Shown here: in pieces, positions 26,609 through 34,935 of the stretch
Numbering within the stretch: position 1 is the stretch's first letter
Layout of the letters: each line of letters starts with the position of its first letter
From: 62-47 sp044463945
Lineage (GTDB): Bacteria > Pseudomonadota > Alphaproteobacteria > Rhizobiales > Xanthobacteraceae
DNA: 64,000 nucleotides
Assembly (NCBI GenBank): GCA_044463945.1
Contig: JBIQLW010000002.1
Coordinates: forward strand, 1-64,000
Direction of reading: 5' to 3'
Translations under genes and position numbers: made by a program
The notes under the pieces: model-generated
What the model saw: only the letters and a program-made list of their open reading frames with translations
What the model was told of the DNA's origin: nothing
Databases searched by the model: none

Positions 26609-27406
26609 ATGAAGCGGTTGGTCCTGAGCATCATTTTGCTCTCCCTGACAGCCTCGGTGCCGGCATCGGGAGAGCCGGCAACGACGCAAGGAGCGAAATC
26701 CATGTCGACGGCAGACGACATCCGGGCGGTCGCGCCCGCCCTTGAAACCTATGCCCAGCGTGTGGTCGCGGGCGACCTCTGGAAGCGGCCGGGACTTTCC
26801 GCGCGCGACCGGAGCATCGTCACGTTATCCGCCCTGATTGCACGCGATCAGACGGCCGAGTTGCCTCATTACTTGAATCTGGCGCTCGACAGCGGGGTGA
26901 AGCCCGCCGAAATTTCCGAAATCATCACGCATCTGGCGTTCTACGCCGGTTGGGGCAACGCGACGGATGCCGTGCGGACTGCGCGAAGCGTCTTCGCAGG
27001 CCGCGGCATCGGAGCCGATCAACTTCCGCAAGGCTCCACTCCGAAACTTGCGCTCGACGAGGCTGCCGAGGCGCAACGCGCGGAGCGGGTGGGCCGCGCG
27101 TTCGGAAATGTGGCGCCCGGCCTCGTGCGGTACACGGCCGACGTCCTGTTCCGGGATCTCTGGTTGCGGCCGGGCCTCGCGCCGCGCGACCGCAGTCTGG
27201 TTACCGTCAGCGCCCTGATCGCCAACGGGCAGGTTGCGCAGGTCACCTATCACCTGAACCGCGCCATGGACAGCGGACTGACACGGGAGCAGGCCGGAGA
27301 GGCGGTCACGCATCTTGCCTTCTACGTCGGGTGGCCAAACGCATTCTCCGCATTGCCGGTCGTCAAGGACGTGATCGAGAAGCGCCCGCTCGCGCACGGA
27401 AAATAA
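26609..27406 (+). CDS. Exported carboxymuconolactone-decarboxylase-like protein, two CMD domains
   Basis: This is a 265-aa protein with a Sec signal peptide (about residues 1-20, KRLVLSIILLSLTASVPASG) and two CMD repeats. Each has a DRSIVTLSALIA- or DRSLVTVSALIA-type helix and a THLAFYxGWxNA segment (about 45-125 and 160-255). The CxxC thiol pair of AhpD-type members is absent, so peroxidase activity is not expected. The ATG at 26609 follows AGGAGATTGGA. It is probably cotranscribed with the cupin 4 bp downstream. CMD-cupin pairs are common under LysR control; the substrate is not known. Confidence 0.85.
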   Translation: MKRLVLSIILLSLTASVPASGEPATTQGAKSMSTADDIRAVAPALETYAQRVVAGDLWKRPGLSARDRSIVTLSALIARDQTAELPHYLNLALDSGVKPAEISEIITHLAFYAGWGNATDAVRTARSVFAGRGIGADQLPQGSTPKLALDEAAEAQRAERVGRAFGNVAPGLVRYTADVLFRDLWLRPGLAPRDRSLVTVSALIANGQVAQVTYHLNRAMDSGLTREQAGEAVTHLAFYVGWPNAFSALPVVKDVIEKRPLAHGK

Positions 27407-27410
27407 CGCC

Positions 27411-27908
27411 ATGCTGTCGCGCAGAACCATTCTGATCGCTGGCGGCGCGGCCGCCCTCGCGAGCGTCGGGCCGGCGTCCGCTCAGACATCATCGCTCACG
27501 AAGGAATCGAACATGGACATCAAACGAAATGGCTCCCGTCCTTCCACACGGGGCTCGTCCGAATGGTTCACGGGATCCGTTCGCGTCGATCCGCTGTTCC
27601 AGGCGCCGGATCCGGCGCGGGCAGGCGGTGGTCAGGTCACTTTCGAACCCGGTGCCAGAACCGCATGGCATACGCATCCGCTGGGGCAGACCCTGATCAT
27701 CACGTCGGGCCTCGGCTGGGTGCAGCGGGAGGGCGGCCCGATCGAGGAGGTGCGGCCCGGAGACGTGGTGTGGTTTCCTCCGGGCCTGAAGCACTGGCAC
27801 GGCGCGACTCCGAGCACGGCAATGACCCACATCGCGATCCAGGAATCGCTCAATGGCAAGAACGTCGACTGGCTGGAGAAGGTCAGCGACGAACAGTATC
27901 GCAAGTAG
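27411..27908 (+). CDS. Exported cupin-domain protein
   Basis: This 165-aa protein begins with a twin-arginine-type signal (SRRTILIAGGAAALAS, cleavage near SAQ at about 25). The cupin barrel carries a complete metal set: H87, H89, Q93 and H128 within WHTHPLGQ and GLKHWHG. A second possible start, Met35 (ATG at 27513), would give a cytoplasmic form resembling other CMD-linked cupins. It begins 4 bp after the CMD gene, so one transcript and a shared pathway are likely. Confidence 0.85.
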   Translation: MLSRRTILIAGGAAALASVGPASAQTSSLTKESNMDIKRNGSRPSTRGSSEWFTGSVRVDPLFQAPDPARAGGGQVTFEPGARTAWHTHPLGQTLIITSGLGWVQREGGPIEEVRPGDVVWFPPGLKHWHGATPSTAMTHIAIQESLNGKNVDWLEKVSDEQYRK

Positions 27909-28007
27909 CCCGACCGATCATCGTCCACTCCGTATTCCCCGCCTGATCCGGGGCGCGGGAGCGGGACGTCTGCGCGTGACAGGCGAACCTTCCGAAAGAA
28001 AGCATTC

Positions 28008-29285
28008 ATGTTCATGGTCGTGTCCGGCAAGTCGAAGTCTCCGACTGACAGGTCGATGCTGGCCTTGATGGCGGCCGTGCTCGTGGTCTTCCTGGTCACC
28101 GGCGCGGCCCTGCCGACCCTTCCGCTCCACATCCATGCCGGGTTGGGTTTCGACGCCTTCGTCATCGGTCTTGTGTCCGGGGCGCAATTCGTGGCTGCGC
28201 TGGTGTCGCGTTTGTGGTCCGGATCGTTCTCCGACCGCCGTGGACCGAAACAGGCGATCATTGCCGGGCTGGTGATGGGCGCGGCTTCCGGCCTGCTTTA
28301 TCTTGTCTCTCTCGCTTTCACCGACAATCCGTATCTCTCCGTCGCCATCCTGCTGGTCGGGCGAGCACTGCTTGGCGGATCTGAGAGCTTTGTCATCACC
28401 GGCGCGCAGGCGTGGGGCCTCGCGCTGACCCCTACAGGCAACACCGGCAGGATGATCGGCTGGATGGGCACGGCCATGTATGTCGGTCTCGCCGCCGGTG
28501 CTCCGGTCGGCAGCCTGCTCTTCGATCGCGTCGGCTTCCTCGCCATCGGGATCACGACGATGCTTGTGCCGTTGGCAATGGTATTGCTGGTTGCGCCGAT
28601 GGCGGCCGTGCATCCGCGACCGCAACCAAAGCGGGTTTTCGCGGATGTGGCCCGGGCCGTCTGGCTGCCGGGCCTCGGCATGTCGTTCGCCAGCCTTGGC
28701 TATGGCGCGATGACCGCATTTTCCGTGCTGTATTTCGCTCAGCAGGATTGGCAACCCGCCTGGTTGTCCTTCACCGCCTTCGCGTTGGCCCTGATCGTTG
28801 CGCGAGGGGTCTTCGGCGGCCTGCCGGACCGTATGGGCGGCGCCAGTGCCGCGATGGCCTTCGCCGTCCTGCAGGCCATCGGCATGGGATTGATGGGACT
28901 GTCGTCGAGCGCTCTGTCCGGATTTGTCGGGGCCACGCTGACCGGCTTCGGATACGCCTTTGTCTATCCGGGCTTTGGGATCGAAGCGGTGCGGCGGGCT
29001 CCGCCGGAGAGCCAGGGGCTGGCCATGGGAGTCTTCACCGCCTTCCTCGATCTCGCGCTCGGCATCCTCGCGCCTCTCCTCGGTCTCGTCGCGCGCGTCG
29101 CCGGCCTTGGTTCGGTGTTTGTCATTAGCGCACTTCTCGCGCTTTGCGCCGTACCGGTCGCGGTGCGTCTGCGTTCGAATCCCGAATTTGAGAACGACAG
29201 CGTTCGTCTCCGTCGTTCTCCGGGTGCGGACCTTGCAGAATCGCATGGTCTGCGAAGCCACGGCGAACCGGTCGGCCATTCATGA
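28008..29285 (+). CDS. MFS transporter, arabinose-efflux-like
   Basis: This is a 425-aa major facilitator with 12 helices. Motif A is SGSFSDRRGPKQ in loop 2-3, and LVGRALLGGSESF lies in helix 4. Similar proteins (YfcJ-like) are efflux permeases of unknown specificity. It is on the same strand as the CMD and cupin genes, 99 bp downstream, and may belong to the same LysR-controlled set. The last 25 residues are hydrophilic. Confidence 0.85.
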   Translation: MFMVVSGKSKSPTDRSMLALMAAVLVVFLVTGAALPTLPLHIHAGLGFDAFVIGLVSGAQFVAALVSRLWSGSFSDRRGPKQAIIAGLVMGAASGLLYLVSLAFTDNPYLSVAILLVGRALLGGSESFVITGAQAWGLALTPTGNTGRMIGWMGTAMYVGLAAGAPVGSLLFDRVGFLAIGITTMLVPLAMVLLVAPMAAVHPRPQPKRVFADVARAVWLPGLGMSFASLGYGAMTAFSVLYFAQQDWQPAWLSFTAFALALIVARGVFGGLPDRMGGASAAMAFAVLQAIGMGLMGLSSSALSGFVGATLTGFGYAFVYPGFGIEAVRRAPPESQGLAMGVFTAFLDLALGILAPLLGLVARVAGLGSVFVISALLALCAVPVAVRLRSNPEFENDSVRLRRSPGADLAESHGLRSHGEPVGHS

Positions 29286-29308
29286 ATCCATTTCATAGCC
29301 TCATGAAA
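29278..29308 (+). promoter_or_regulatory. Tandem palindromes upstream of the molybdenum hydroxylase genes
   Basis: The perfect 10-bp palindrome ATTCATGAAT (29278-29287) overlaps the stop of the MFS gene. It is followed by an inverted repeat TTTCAT-N6-ATGAAA (29291-29308). The same decamer occurs twice before the second MFS gene near 34.8 kb. They are candidate operator sites. Confidence 0.4.
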
Positions 29309-29586
29309 CGGATCCGCCCTAATCCCGTGGCGGCGTCTCGACTACCCTGGATTTCAACAGTGCGCCGCCCGGTTTCGGATTTGTCCGTTCACGCATTTGT
29401 GGGGGCCGGGAAGTCGCCTGGCGCCAAAGGGCCTTTGCGGCTTGAGCGCGGTTTCCTTATCCTCGCCGGTGTGTCTACCTTTGTCGCGTCGTCGAGAGTT
29501 GCGTCGAGAACGTCGAGCGGCCCACGAAATATGTTCGTGCTCGCATCCTCGTCGCAGCAAAAGCTTATGAAGAGCGAGGAACGATC
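29309..29586 (+). other. Leader region of the hydroxylase operon
   Basis: No convincing gene is present between the MFS stop and the small-subunit start. The region probably carries the operon promoter and leader. An AGCGAGGA ribosome-binding site lies just before 29587. Confidence 0.5.
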
Positions 29587-30039
29587 ATGATCAAAGTGAA
29601 AATCAACGGGCAGGATAAAACCTGGGAAGGCGATCCCGATCTGTCGTTGCTGTGGTTTCTGCGCGACGAGATCGGCCTGACCGGCACCAAGTTCGGTTGC
29701 GGCGAAGCGCTGTGCGGCGCCTGCACCGTGATCGTCGACAAGCAGGCGGTGCGCGCCTGCGTCACATCCGTTTCGGATGTCGCCGACCGCGACGTCGTCA
29801 CCATCGAGGGCCTGCATCCGACCGGCGATCATCCGGTTCAGAAGGCGTGGCGTCAGGTCAACGTTCCGCAGTGCGGTTACTGCCAGTCCGGCCAGATCAT
29901 GCAGGCGGTGGCGCTGCTGACGGAGAACCCGAAGCCGACGTATGACCAGATCCGCGAGGCGATGGCGGGGAATATCTGCCGCTGCGGCTGTTACCAGCGC
30001 ATCGAGAACGCGGTTCACCTCGCTTCGACGGGGGTGTGA
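29587..30039 (+). CDS. (2Fe-2S) small subunit of a xanthine-oxidase-family hydroxylase, IorA-like
   Basis: This 150-aa electron-transfer subunit carries two [2Fe-2S] clusters. The plant-ferredoxin-type cluster uses C38, C43, C46 and C58 (FGCGEALCGAC); the second, nearest to molybdenum, uses C96, C99, C131 and C133 (CGYCQSGQ, CRCGC). All eight ligands are present. Two-subunit enzymes of this kind (isoquinoline 1-oxidoreductase type) lack a FAD subunit and pass electrons to cytochromes. There is no signal peptide, so the protein would travel with the Tat-exported large subunit. It is 2 bp from the next gene. Confidence 0.93.
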   Translation: MIKVKINGQDKTWEGDPDLSLLWFLRDEIGLTGTKFGCGEALCGACTVIVDKQAVRACVTSVSDVADRDVVTIEGLHPTGDHPVQKAWRQVNVPQCGYCQSGQIMQAVALLTENPKPTYDQIREAMAGNICRCGCYQRIENAVHLASTGV

Positions 30040-30041
30040 CC

Positions 30042-32360
30042 ATGAACATCATCACCGATCCCAAAACGCTTCGCGGGTTTGAGACGCAAATCAAGGTCGA
30101 GAAGATTTCACGGCGCGTCGTTCTCAAGGGCCTCGGCGTCGCGGGCGGCCTCGTGCTTGCCGCGCCTGTGATGTCGCGGCGGGCGTTCGCCGCCTATCAG
30201 ACCGGCGCCGCCAAGATGCCGCATGGCGTCGTGGTCGATCCGCGCGTGTTCGTCGCCATCGCGCCGGACGGCATCGTCACCATCATCGCGCACCGCGCGG
30301 AGATGGGCACCGGAGTCCGCACCAGCCTGCCGCTGATCGTCGCCGAGGAAATGGAAGCGGACTGGTCGCGCGTGAAGGTCAAACAGGCGCACGGCGACGA
30401 GACGACCTTCGGCAATCAGGACACCGATGGCTCGCGCAGCACGCGGCACTACCTGATCCCGATGCGCCAGATCGGCGCCGCGGCGCGAACGATGCTGGAA
30501 ACAGCCGCCGCCAGGCGATGGGGCGTGCCGGCGGGCGAGGTCAAGGCGCAGAACCATGAAGTGACCCATGCGTCGAGCGGTCGCCGTCTCGGCTTCGGCG
30601 AACTGGCCGAAGATGCCGCGAAGCAGGCCGTCCCGGCTATCGACGGATTGAAGCTGAAAGATCCGAAAGACTTCCGCTATCTCGGCAAGGGCCAGGTCAA
30701 CATCGTCGATCTGCACGATATCACCACAGGCGCCGCACATTACGGCATCGATACCCGCCTGCCGGGCATGAAATATGCCGTCATCGCGCGGCCGCCGGTG
30801 ACAGGCGGCAAACTGGTATCGTTCGATGCGGCGGACGCGTTGAAGGTGTCCGGCGTCGAGAAGGTCATGGAGGTGAAGGGCTGGCCGTGGCCGTCCAAAT
30901 TCCAGCCGCTTGGCGGCGTCGCGGTGATCGCCCGCAACACCGGGGCGGCGATCAGGGGTCGCGAAGCGCTCAAGGTCGAGTGGGACGACGGCGCCAACGC
31001 CCGCTACGATTCCGTTGCCTATCGCAAGCAACTGGAGGAGGCGGCGCGCCAACCCGGTCTCGTCGTGCGCAAGGAAGGCGACGTCGATGCCGCGCTCAAG
31101 AGCGCCGACAAGGTGGTGACCGGCGAGTACTACCTGCCGCATCTCGCCCATGTCAGCATGGAGCCGCCGGTGGCGGTCGCCGATGTGAAGGGCGACAAGG
31201 TCGAGGTCTGGGCGCCGGTGCAGAGCCCGGGCGGCACCCGCGAGGAGCTCGCCAAGACGCTTGGCATTCCGGAAGACAACGTCACCGTCAACGTGACGCT
31301 GCTTGGCGGCGGCTTCGGGCGCAAATCGAAATGCGATTTCGTGCTGGAAGCAGCGCTGCTGTCCAAGGCGATCGGCGCACCGGTCAAGGTGCAGTGGACA
31401 CGCGAAGACGATGTGCAGCACGATTTCCTGCATACCGTCTCGGTGGAGCGTATCGAGGCCGGGCTCGACAAATCCGGCAAGGTCGTCGCGTGGCGGCACC
31501 GCAGCGCGGCGCCGAGCATCGCCTCGACGTTCGCGCCGAACGTGACGCATCAGGCGCCGTTCGAGCTCGGCATGGGGCTGATCGACATGCCGTTCGAGAT
31601 CGCCAATATCCAGTGCGAGAATCCGGAGGCGGCGGCGCATACCCGCATCGGCTGGTTCCGCTCGGTGTCCAACATTCCGAAAGCCTTCGCGGTGCAGTCC
31701 ATGGTCGGCGAACTGGCGGCGGCGATCAGGCGCGACCAGAAGGAGATGCTGCTCGACCTGATCGGCTCGCCGCGGATCGTGAAACTGGATTCGGTAAAGG
31801 ACCCGTGGAATTACGGCGAACCCTATGACAGCTATCCGATCGACACCGCCCGCCTGCGCCGGGTCGTCGAAGTGGTGGCCGACAAGGGCAAGTGGGGCCG
31901 CGACGTTCCCAAAGGCCACGGGCTGGGCATTGCCGCGCATCGCAGCTTCGTCAGTTATGTCGCGACCATTGTCGAAGTCTCGGTTGACGACGATGGCAAG
32001 CTGACGGTGCATCAGGTGGACACCGCCATCGATTGCGGCACCTACGTCAATCCGGAACGCATTCAATCCCAGATCGAAGGGGCCGCGATCATGGGGTTGA
32101 GTCTGGCGAAGTACGGCGAGATCACCTTCAAGGGCGGCCGGGTGGAGCAGGGCAACTTCGACACCTTCCCGGTGATCCGGATGGACGAGTCGCCGCTCGT
32201 CACCTACGTCCACATCGTTCCCCCCGATGCGGATACGCCGCCGAGCGGCGTCGGCGAACCGGGCGTGCCGCCGTTCGCCCCGGCGCTGGCCAACGCGATC
32301 TTTGCCGCGACCGGAAAGCGCATTCGCGCGCTTCCGATCGGCAAGCAACTGGAGACCTGA
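30042..32360 (+). CDS. Molybdopterin-binding large subunit, IorB-like (xanthine oxidase family)
   Basis: This is the catalytic subunit of a molybdenum hydroxylase or aldehyde oxidase, 772 aa. A Tat signal (SRRVVLKG at about 24-31, then a hydrophobic stretch ending near AFAA) places it in the periplasm. Family blocks are present: GGGFGRK (about 426), RIGWFRSVSN, the Q-loop, and the active-site glutamate in GVGEPGVPPFAPALANAIF. The substrate could be an N-heterocycle or an aldehyde; sequence alone does not decide. The ATG at 30042 is preferred over the GTG at 30036. No XdhC-type chaperone or cytochrome c gene is adjacent. Confidence 0.92.
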   Translation: MNIITDPKTLRGFETQIKVEKISRRVVLKGLGVAGGLVLAAPVMSRRAFAAYQTGAAKMPHGVVVDPRVFVAIAPDGIVTIIAHRAEMGTGVRTSLPLIVAEEMEADWSRVKVKQAHGDETTFGNQDTDGSRSTRHYLIPMRQIGAAARTMLETAAARRWGVPAGEVKAQNHEVTHASSGRRLGFGELAEDAAKQAVPAIDGLKLKDPKDFRYLGKGQVNIVDLHDITTGAAHYGIDTRLPGMKYAVIARPPVTGGKLVSFDAADALKVSGVEKVMEVKGWPWPSKFQPLGGVAVIARNTGAAIRGREALKVEWDDGANARYDSVAYRKQLEEAARQPGLVVRKEGDVDAALKSADKVVTGEYYLPHLAHVSMEPPVAVADVKGDKVEVWAPVQSPGGTREELAKTLGIPEDNVTVNVTLLGGGFGRKSKCDFVLEAALLSKAIGAPVKVQWTREDDVQHDFLHTVSVERIEAGLDKSGKVVAWRHRSAAPSIASTFAPNVTHQAPFELGMGLIDMPFEIANIQCENPEAAAHTRIGWFRSVSNIPKAFAVQSMVGELAAAIRRDQKEMLLDLIGSPRIVKLDSVKDPWNYGEPYDSYPIDTARLRRVVEVVADKGKWGRDVPKGHGLGIAAHRSFVSYVATIVEVSVDDDGKLTVHQVDTAIDCGTYVNPERIQSQIEGAAIMGLSLAKYGEITFKGGRVEQGNFDTFPVIRMDESPLVTYVHIVPPDADTPPSGVGEPGVPPFAPALANAIFAATGKRIRALPIGKQLET

Positions 32361-32466
32361 ACCGGAACGCCGATCCGCCAAGGATAACGGATAACGGCAG
32401 CGGTGAGATGATCCTTCATCCACCGCTGTCGTGCGACTGTGAAAGTGTATTCATCGGAAAGTTGAG

Positions 32467-32928
32467 ATGGCCGGAAATGTGACACGCCGCGCCCTGTTTG
32501 GAACGGCGTTGGCGATGGCGATGCCTCGCCTCGCGCTTGCCGGTGCGAATGGAAACGGAAGCGCGGGCAATGCGAAGATGAGAATCGAGATTGCGTTTGG
32601 CGAACACGTTTTCCCGGCGACCTTGGACGACAATCCTTCAGCGCGGGACCTGCTGTCGCTGTTGCCTCTGAGCTTGTCGATTGAGGATTATTCGAACAAC
32701 GAGAAAATCGCCTATCTTCCGCGCAAACTCACGGAGGAGGGCAGCGCTCCCTTCACAAACGAGGCGCCCGGCGATCTTTGCTACTACGCCCGATGGGGTA
32801 ACCTCGCGTTTTTCCATGCCGGCTACCGGTACTCGCGAGGGCTGATCCGTCTCGGCCGCCTCGATGGCGGAATCGAACCGCTGTTGACGCGAGGCACGTT
32901 TCCGCTCCGCGTCAGAAAGCTTGGCTAG
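32467..32928 (+). CDS. Exported cyclophilin-like fold protein
   Basis: This is a 153-aa protein with a Tat-like signal (TRRALFGTALAMAMPRLALAG). The mature domain matches the small cyclophilin-like family: KMRIEIAFG, PATLDDNPSARDLLSLLPLSL, DYSNNEKIAYLPRKL, and GDLCYYARWGNLAFF. The fold resembles cyclophilin, but prolyl-isomerase activity has not been established for the family. It is 106 bp after the hydroxylase large subunit on the same strand and may share its promoter. Confidence 0.85.
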   Translation: MAGNVTRRALFGTALAMAMPRLALAGANGNGSAGNAKMRIEIAFGEHVFPATLDDNPSARDLLSLLPLSLSIEDYSNNEKIAYLPRKLTEEGSAPFTNEAPGDLCYYARWGNLAFFHAGYRYSRGLIRLGRLDGGIEPLLTRGTFPLRVRKLG

Positions 32929-32956
32929 TACGACAACCGCGATCCTGCCGCTCTCG

Positions 32957-33724
32957 TCAAGGCAGCGGGATGCCTGTGAGGTCGGTCAACTTGCTCACGA
33001 TCTGATCCTGAAAGCCCGTATCGGAAACCTCGCGGGCGGATTTCGCTTGCTGGCGATGATGCCAGTATCGGCCGCTGACCATCGCGGCGGGATCATTGCT
33101 GACGGCGAGCCAGGTCTGGGTCTGGTGACCCATCTCCAGGTCGTCCGGCGCGCCGGGACCACCCATCCTTGTCGGCACCCATCCCGGATCGACGGCGTTA
33201 CTCAGAACGTCCGGCCACCGCCGGGCAATCGCAAAGGCGAGCGCCGCGACGTAGAGCTTGCTTTCGGAATAGGCCCTGGTTGGATCCCAACGTCGTTCGA
33301 TCCAATCGATATCGCGCAGCGGGCCGACACCGCCACGGTGCATACCGCTACTCAGATAGATCAATCGATCCGGACGCTCGATCAATGCGGTCAGGATGTA
33401 AGGGGCAAGCGTGTTGACGGCGAGGATGCCGGCGTGCCCTTCGGGCGTGGCGGCCCGGCCTTCCGTCGAATAGATGCCCGCGTTGTGAATGACCGCATCC
33501 ATGTGGCCGAGGGCATTGACCTGATCCGCGACCGATCGGGTTTCGGTGGCCTTGCTCAGATCGCCCACGACGACGCCGAGCGCTCGGGACGCCAATTCCG
33601 CTACAGCGGAAGCACGTTCCTGCGACCGGGCGTGCAATACGACGCGATGGCCGTCCTGAATCAGGGACTGCGCCGCCATGCGGCCCAGGCCGTCCGTGCT
33701 CCCAGTGATGAAAATGCGCGCCAT
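32957..33724 (-). CDS. Short-chain dehydrogenase/reductase
   Basis: This is a classical NAD(P)-dependent SDR of 255 aa. The cofactor motif is TGSTDGLG (residues 7-14), with NAG at 81-83; the catalytic residues are Ser126, Tyr152 and Lys156 (YSESK). HARSQER after beta-2, with an Arg, suggests NADP preference. The substrate is unknown. It lies just downstream of the second LysR on the same strand; the 78-bp gap would allow cotranscription. Confidence 0.88.
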   Translation of the reverse strand: MARIFITGSTDGLGRMAAQSLIQDGHRVVLHARSQERASAVAELASRALGVVVGDLSKATETRSVADQVNALGHMDAVIHNAGIYSTEGRAATPEGHAGILAVNTLAPYILTALIERPDRLIYLSSGMHRGGVGPLRDIDWIERRWDPTRAYSESKLYVAALAFAIARRWPDVLSNAVDPGWVPTRMGGPGAPDDLEMGHQTQTWLAVSNDPAAMVSGRYWHHRQQAKSAREVSDTGFQDQIVSKLTDLTGIPLP

Positions 33725-33802
33725 CGCAGGAATCCTTTATGTTGTCATCGTTGTCGGGGTCATTGTACCGAGGTCGCCGGCGGTTGCGGCCGTGCCGGCG
33801 GA

Positions 33803-34696
33803 TCATGTGCGATGACGCAGAGCCTCGACCAGGGTGTGGAAGGCAGGCGATGACTGGCGGCGGCTCGGGTAGTAGAGATGATAGCCGTCCCAGTAGGGCG
33901 ACCAGCCTTCGAGCACGCGCTTGAGCCGACCCTTGGCGACGTAGGGAAGGGCGATTTCCTCCGGGACATAGGCGAGGCCGCGCCCGGCGAGGGCGGCGTC
34001 AAGCACATGGAAGATATTGTTGAAGACAAGCTGGCCGTCGACGCGCACCTTGATCTCGCGGCCGTTCTTCTCAAATTCCCAGACGTAGAGCGCGCCTGAT
34101 GTGGGAAACCGATAGTTGATGCAGCCGTGCTGCATCAGATCCTGCGGCTTCTGCGGAACCGGGCGCTTCGCGAAATAGGATTTCGCGCCGACCACGGCAA
34201 ACCTGAAATCAGGACCGATGCGCGCCGATATCATGTCCTTGGCGAGTTGCTCTCCCATGCGGACGCCGGCGTTGTACCTTTCCGTCACGATATCGGTGAG
34301 GCCGTTGTCGAGCAGGAGTTCAACCTTGATGTCCGGAAATTTCGGAAGAAAGGACTTCAGTTTCGGCCACAGGACATTGCTGATCGCGTAGTCCGGGGCC
34401 ACGATCCGGATCGTTCCGGCGGGTTTCTCCCGCAGTTCATTGAGGGCATCGACCTCGATCTCGATCTGGTCGAAATGCGGCCCGATGCGTTCAAGAAGTC
34501 TCTCGCCAGCTTCGGTCGGCGCAACCGCCCGCGTGGTGCGGGTGAGCAGGCGAACGCCGAGTCTTGCCTCAAGCTGGCGGATGGTGTGGCTCAGGGCCGA
34601 TTGCGAGACGCCGAACCTGGCCGCGGCCTTGGTGAAGCTGCGCTCGCGGGCCACGGCGAGGAACGCAAGCAGGTCGTTGACTGTCTGACGCGCCAC
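33803..34696 (-). CDS. LysR-family transcriptional regulator (paralogue B)
   Basis: This is a 297-aa LysR regulator with its HTH at about residues 6-63 (AVARERSFTKAAARFGVSQSALSH) and an effector-binding domain. It is a clear paralogue of the regulator at 25561-26469. The start is GTG at 34696 with AGGA about 9 bases upstream; that ribosome-binding region overlaps a near-copy of the ATTCATGAAT palindrome. It is divergent from an MFS exporter gene, its likely target. Confidence 0.92.
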   Translation of the reverse strand: MARQTVNDLLAFLAVARERSFTKAAARFGVSQSALSHTIRQLEARLGVRLLTRTTRAVAPTEAGERLLERIGPHFDQIEIEVDALNELREKPAGTIRIVAPDYAISNVLWPKLKSFLPKFPDIKVELLLDNGLTDIVTERYNAGVRMGEQLAKDMISARIGPDFRFAVVGAKSYFAKRPVPQKPQDLMQHGCINYRFPTSGALYVWEFEKNGREIKVRVDGQLVFNNIFHVLDAALAGRGLAYVPEEIALPYVAKGRLKRVLEGWSPYWDGYHLYYPSRRQSSPAFHTLVEALRHRT

Positions 34697-34787
34697 TCAT
34701 GAATCCTTCCAGATGCTCAAACAGAGAGGATAGGCAGTCGGTCGGCTGTTGTTTACTCCGCAAAATCCGCTTGCTGTCATGATCTGC

Positions 34788-34868
34788 ATTCATGAATTGA
34801 TCTGCTGCGACCCGGGGCTGCCATCGTCCTTTGCGGGAGGAGTGCCCGTCGCCAAGGCATTCATGAAT
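34788..34868 (+). promoter_or_regulatory. Two ATTCATGAAT palindromes between LysR B and MFS
   Basis: Perfect palindromes lie at 34788-34797 and 34859-34868, about 71 bp centre to centre, and a near copy (ATTCATGAGT) sits at the LysR start. The same decamer precedes the molybdenum hydroxylase operon. They are candidate binding sites of LysR B or another local regulator. Confidence 0.4.
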
Positions 34869-34935
34869 CCTGCTCATAAACACATGCCATGTGCGCCCTC
34901 TAATTGCAGACAGCAACCTCGATTATTTTGACTGC

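Noticed and set aside
30108..32423. 771-aa minus-strand frame over the Mo-hydroxylase large subunit
   Set aside because: Antisense shadow; the plus-strand protein has a Tat signal and molybdopterin motifs.
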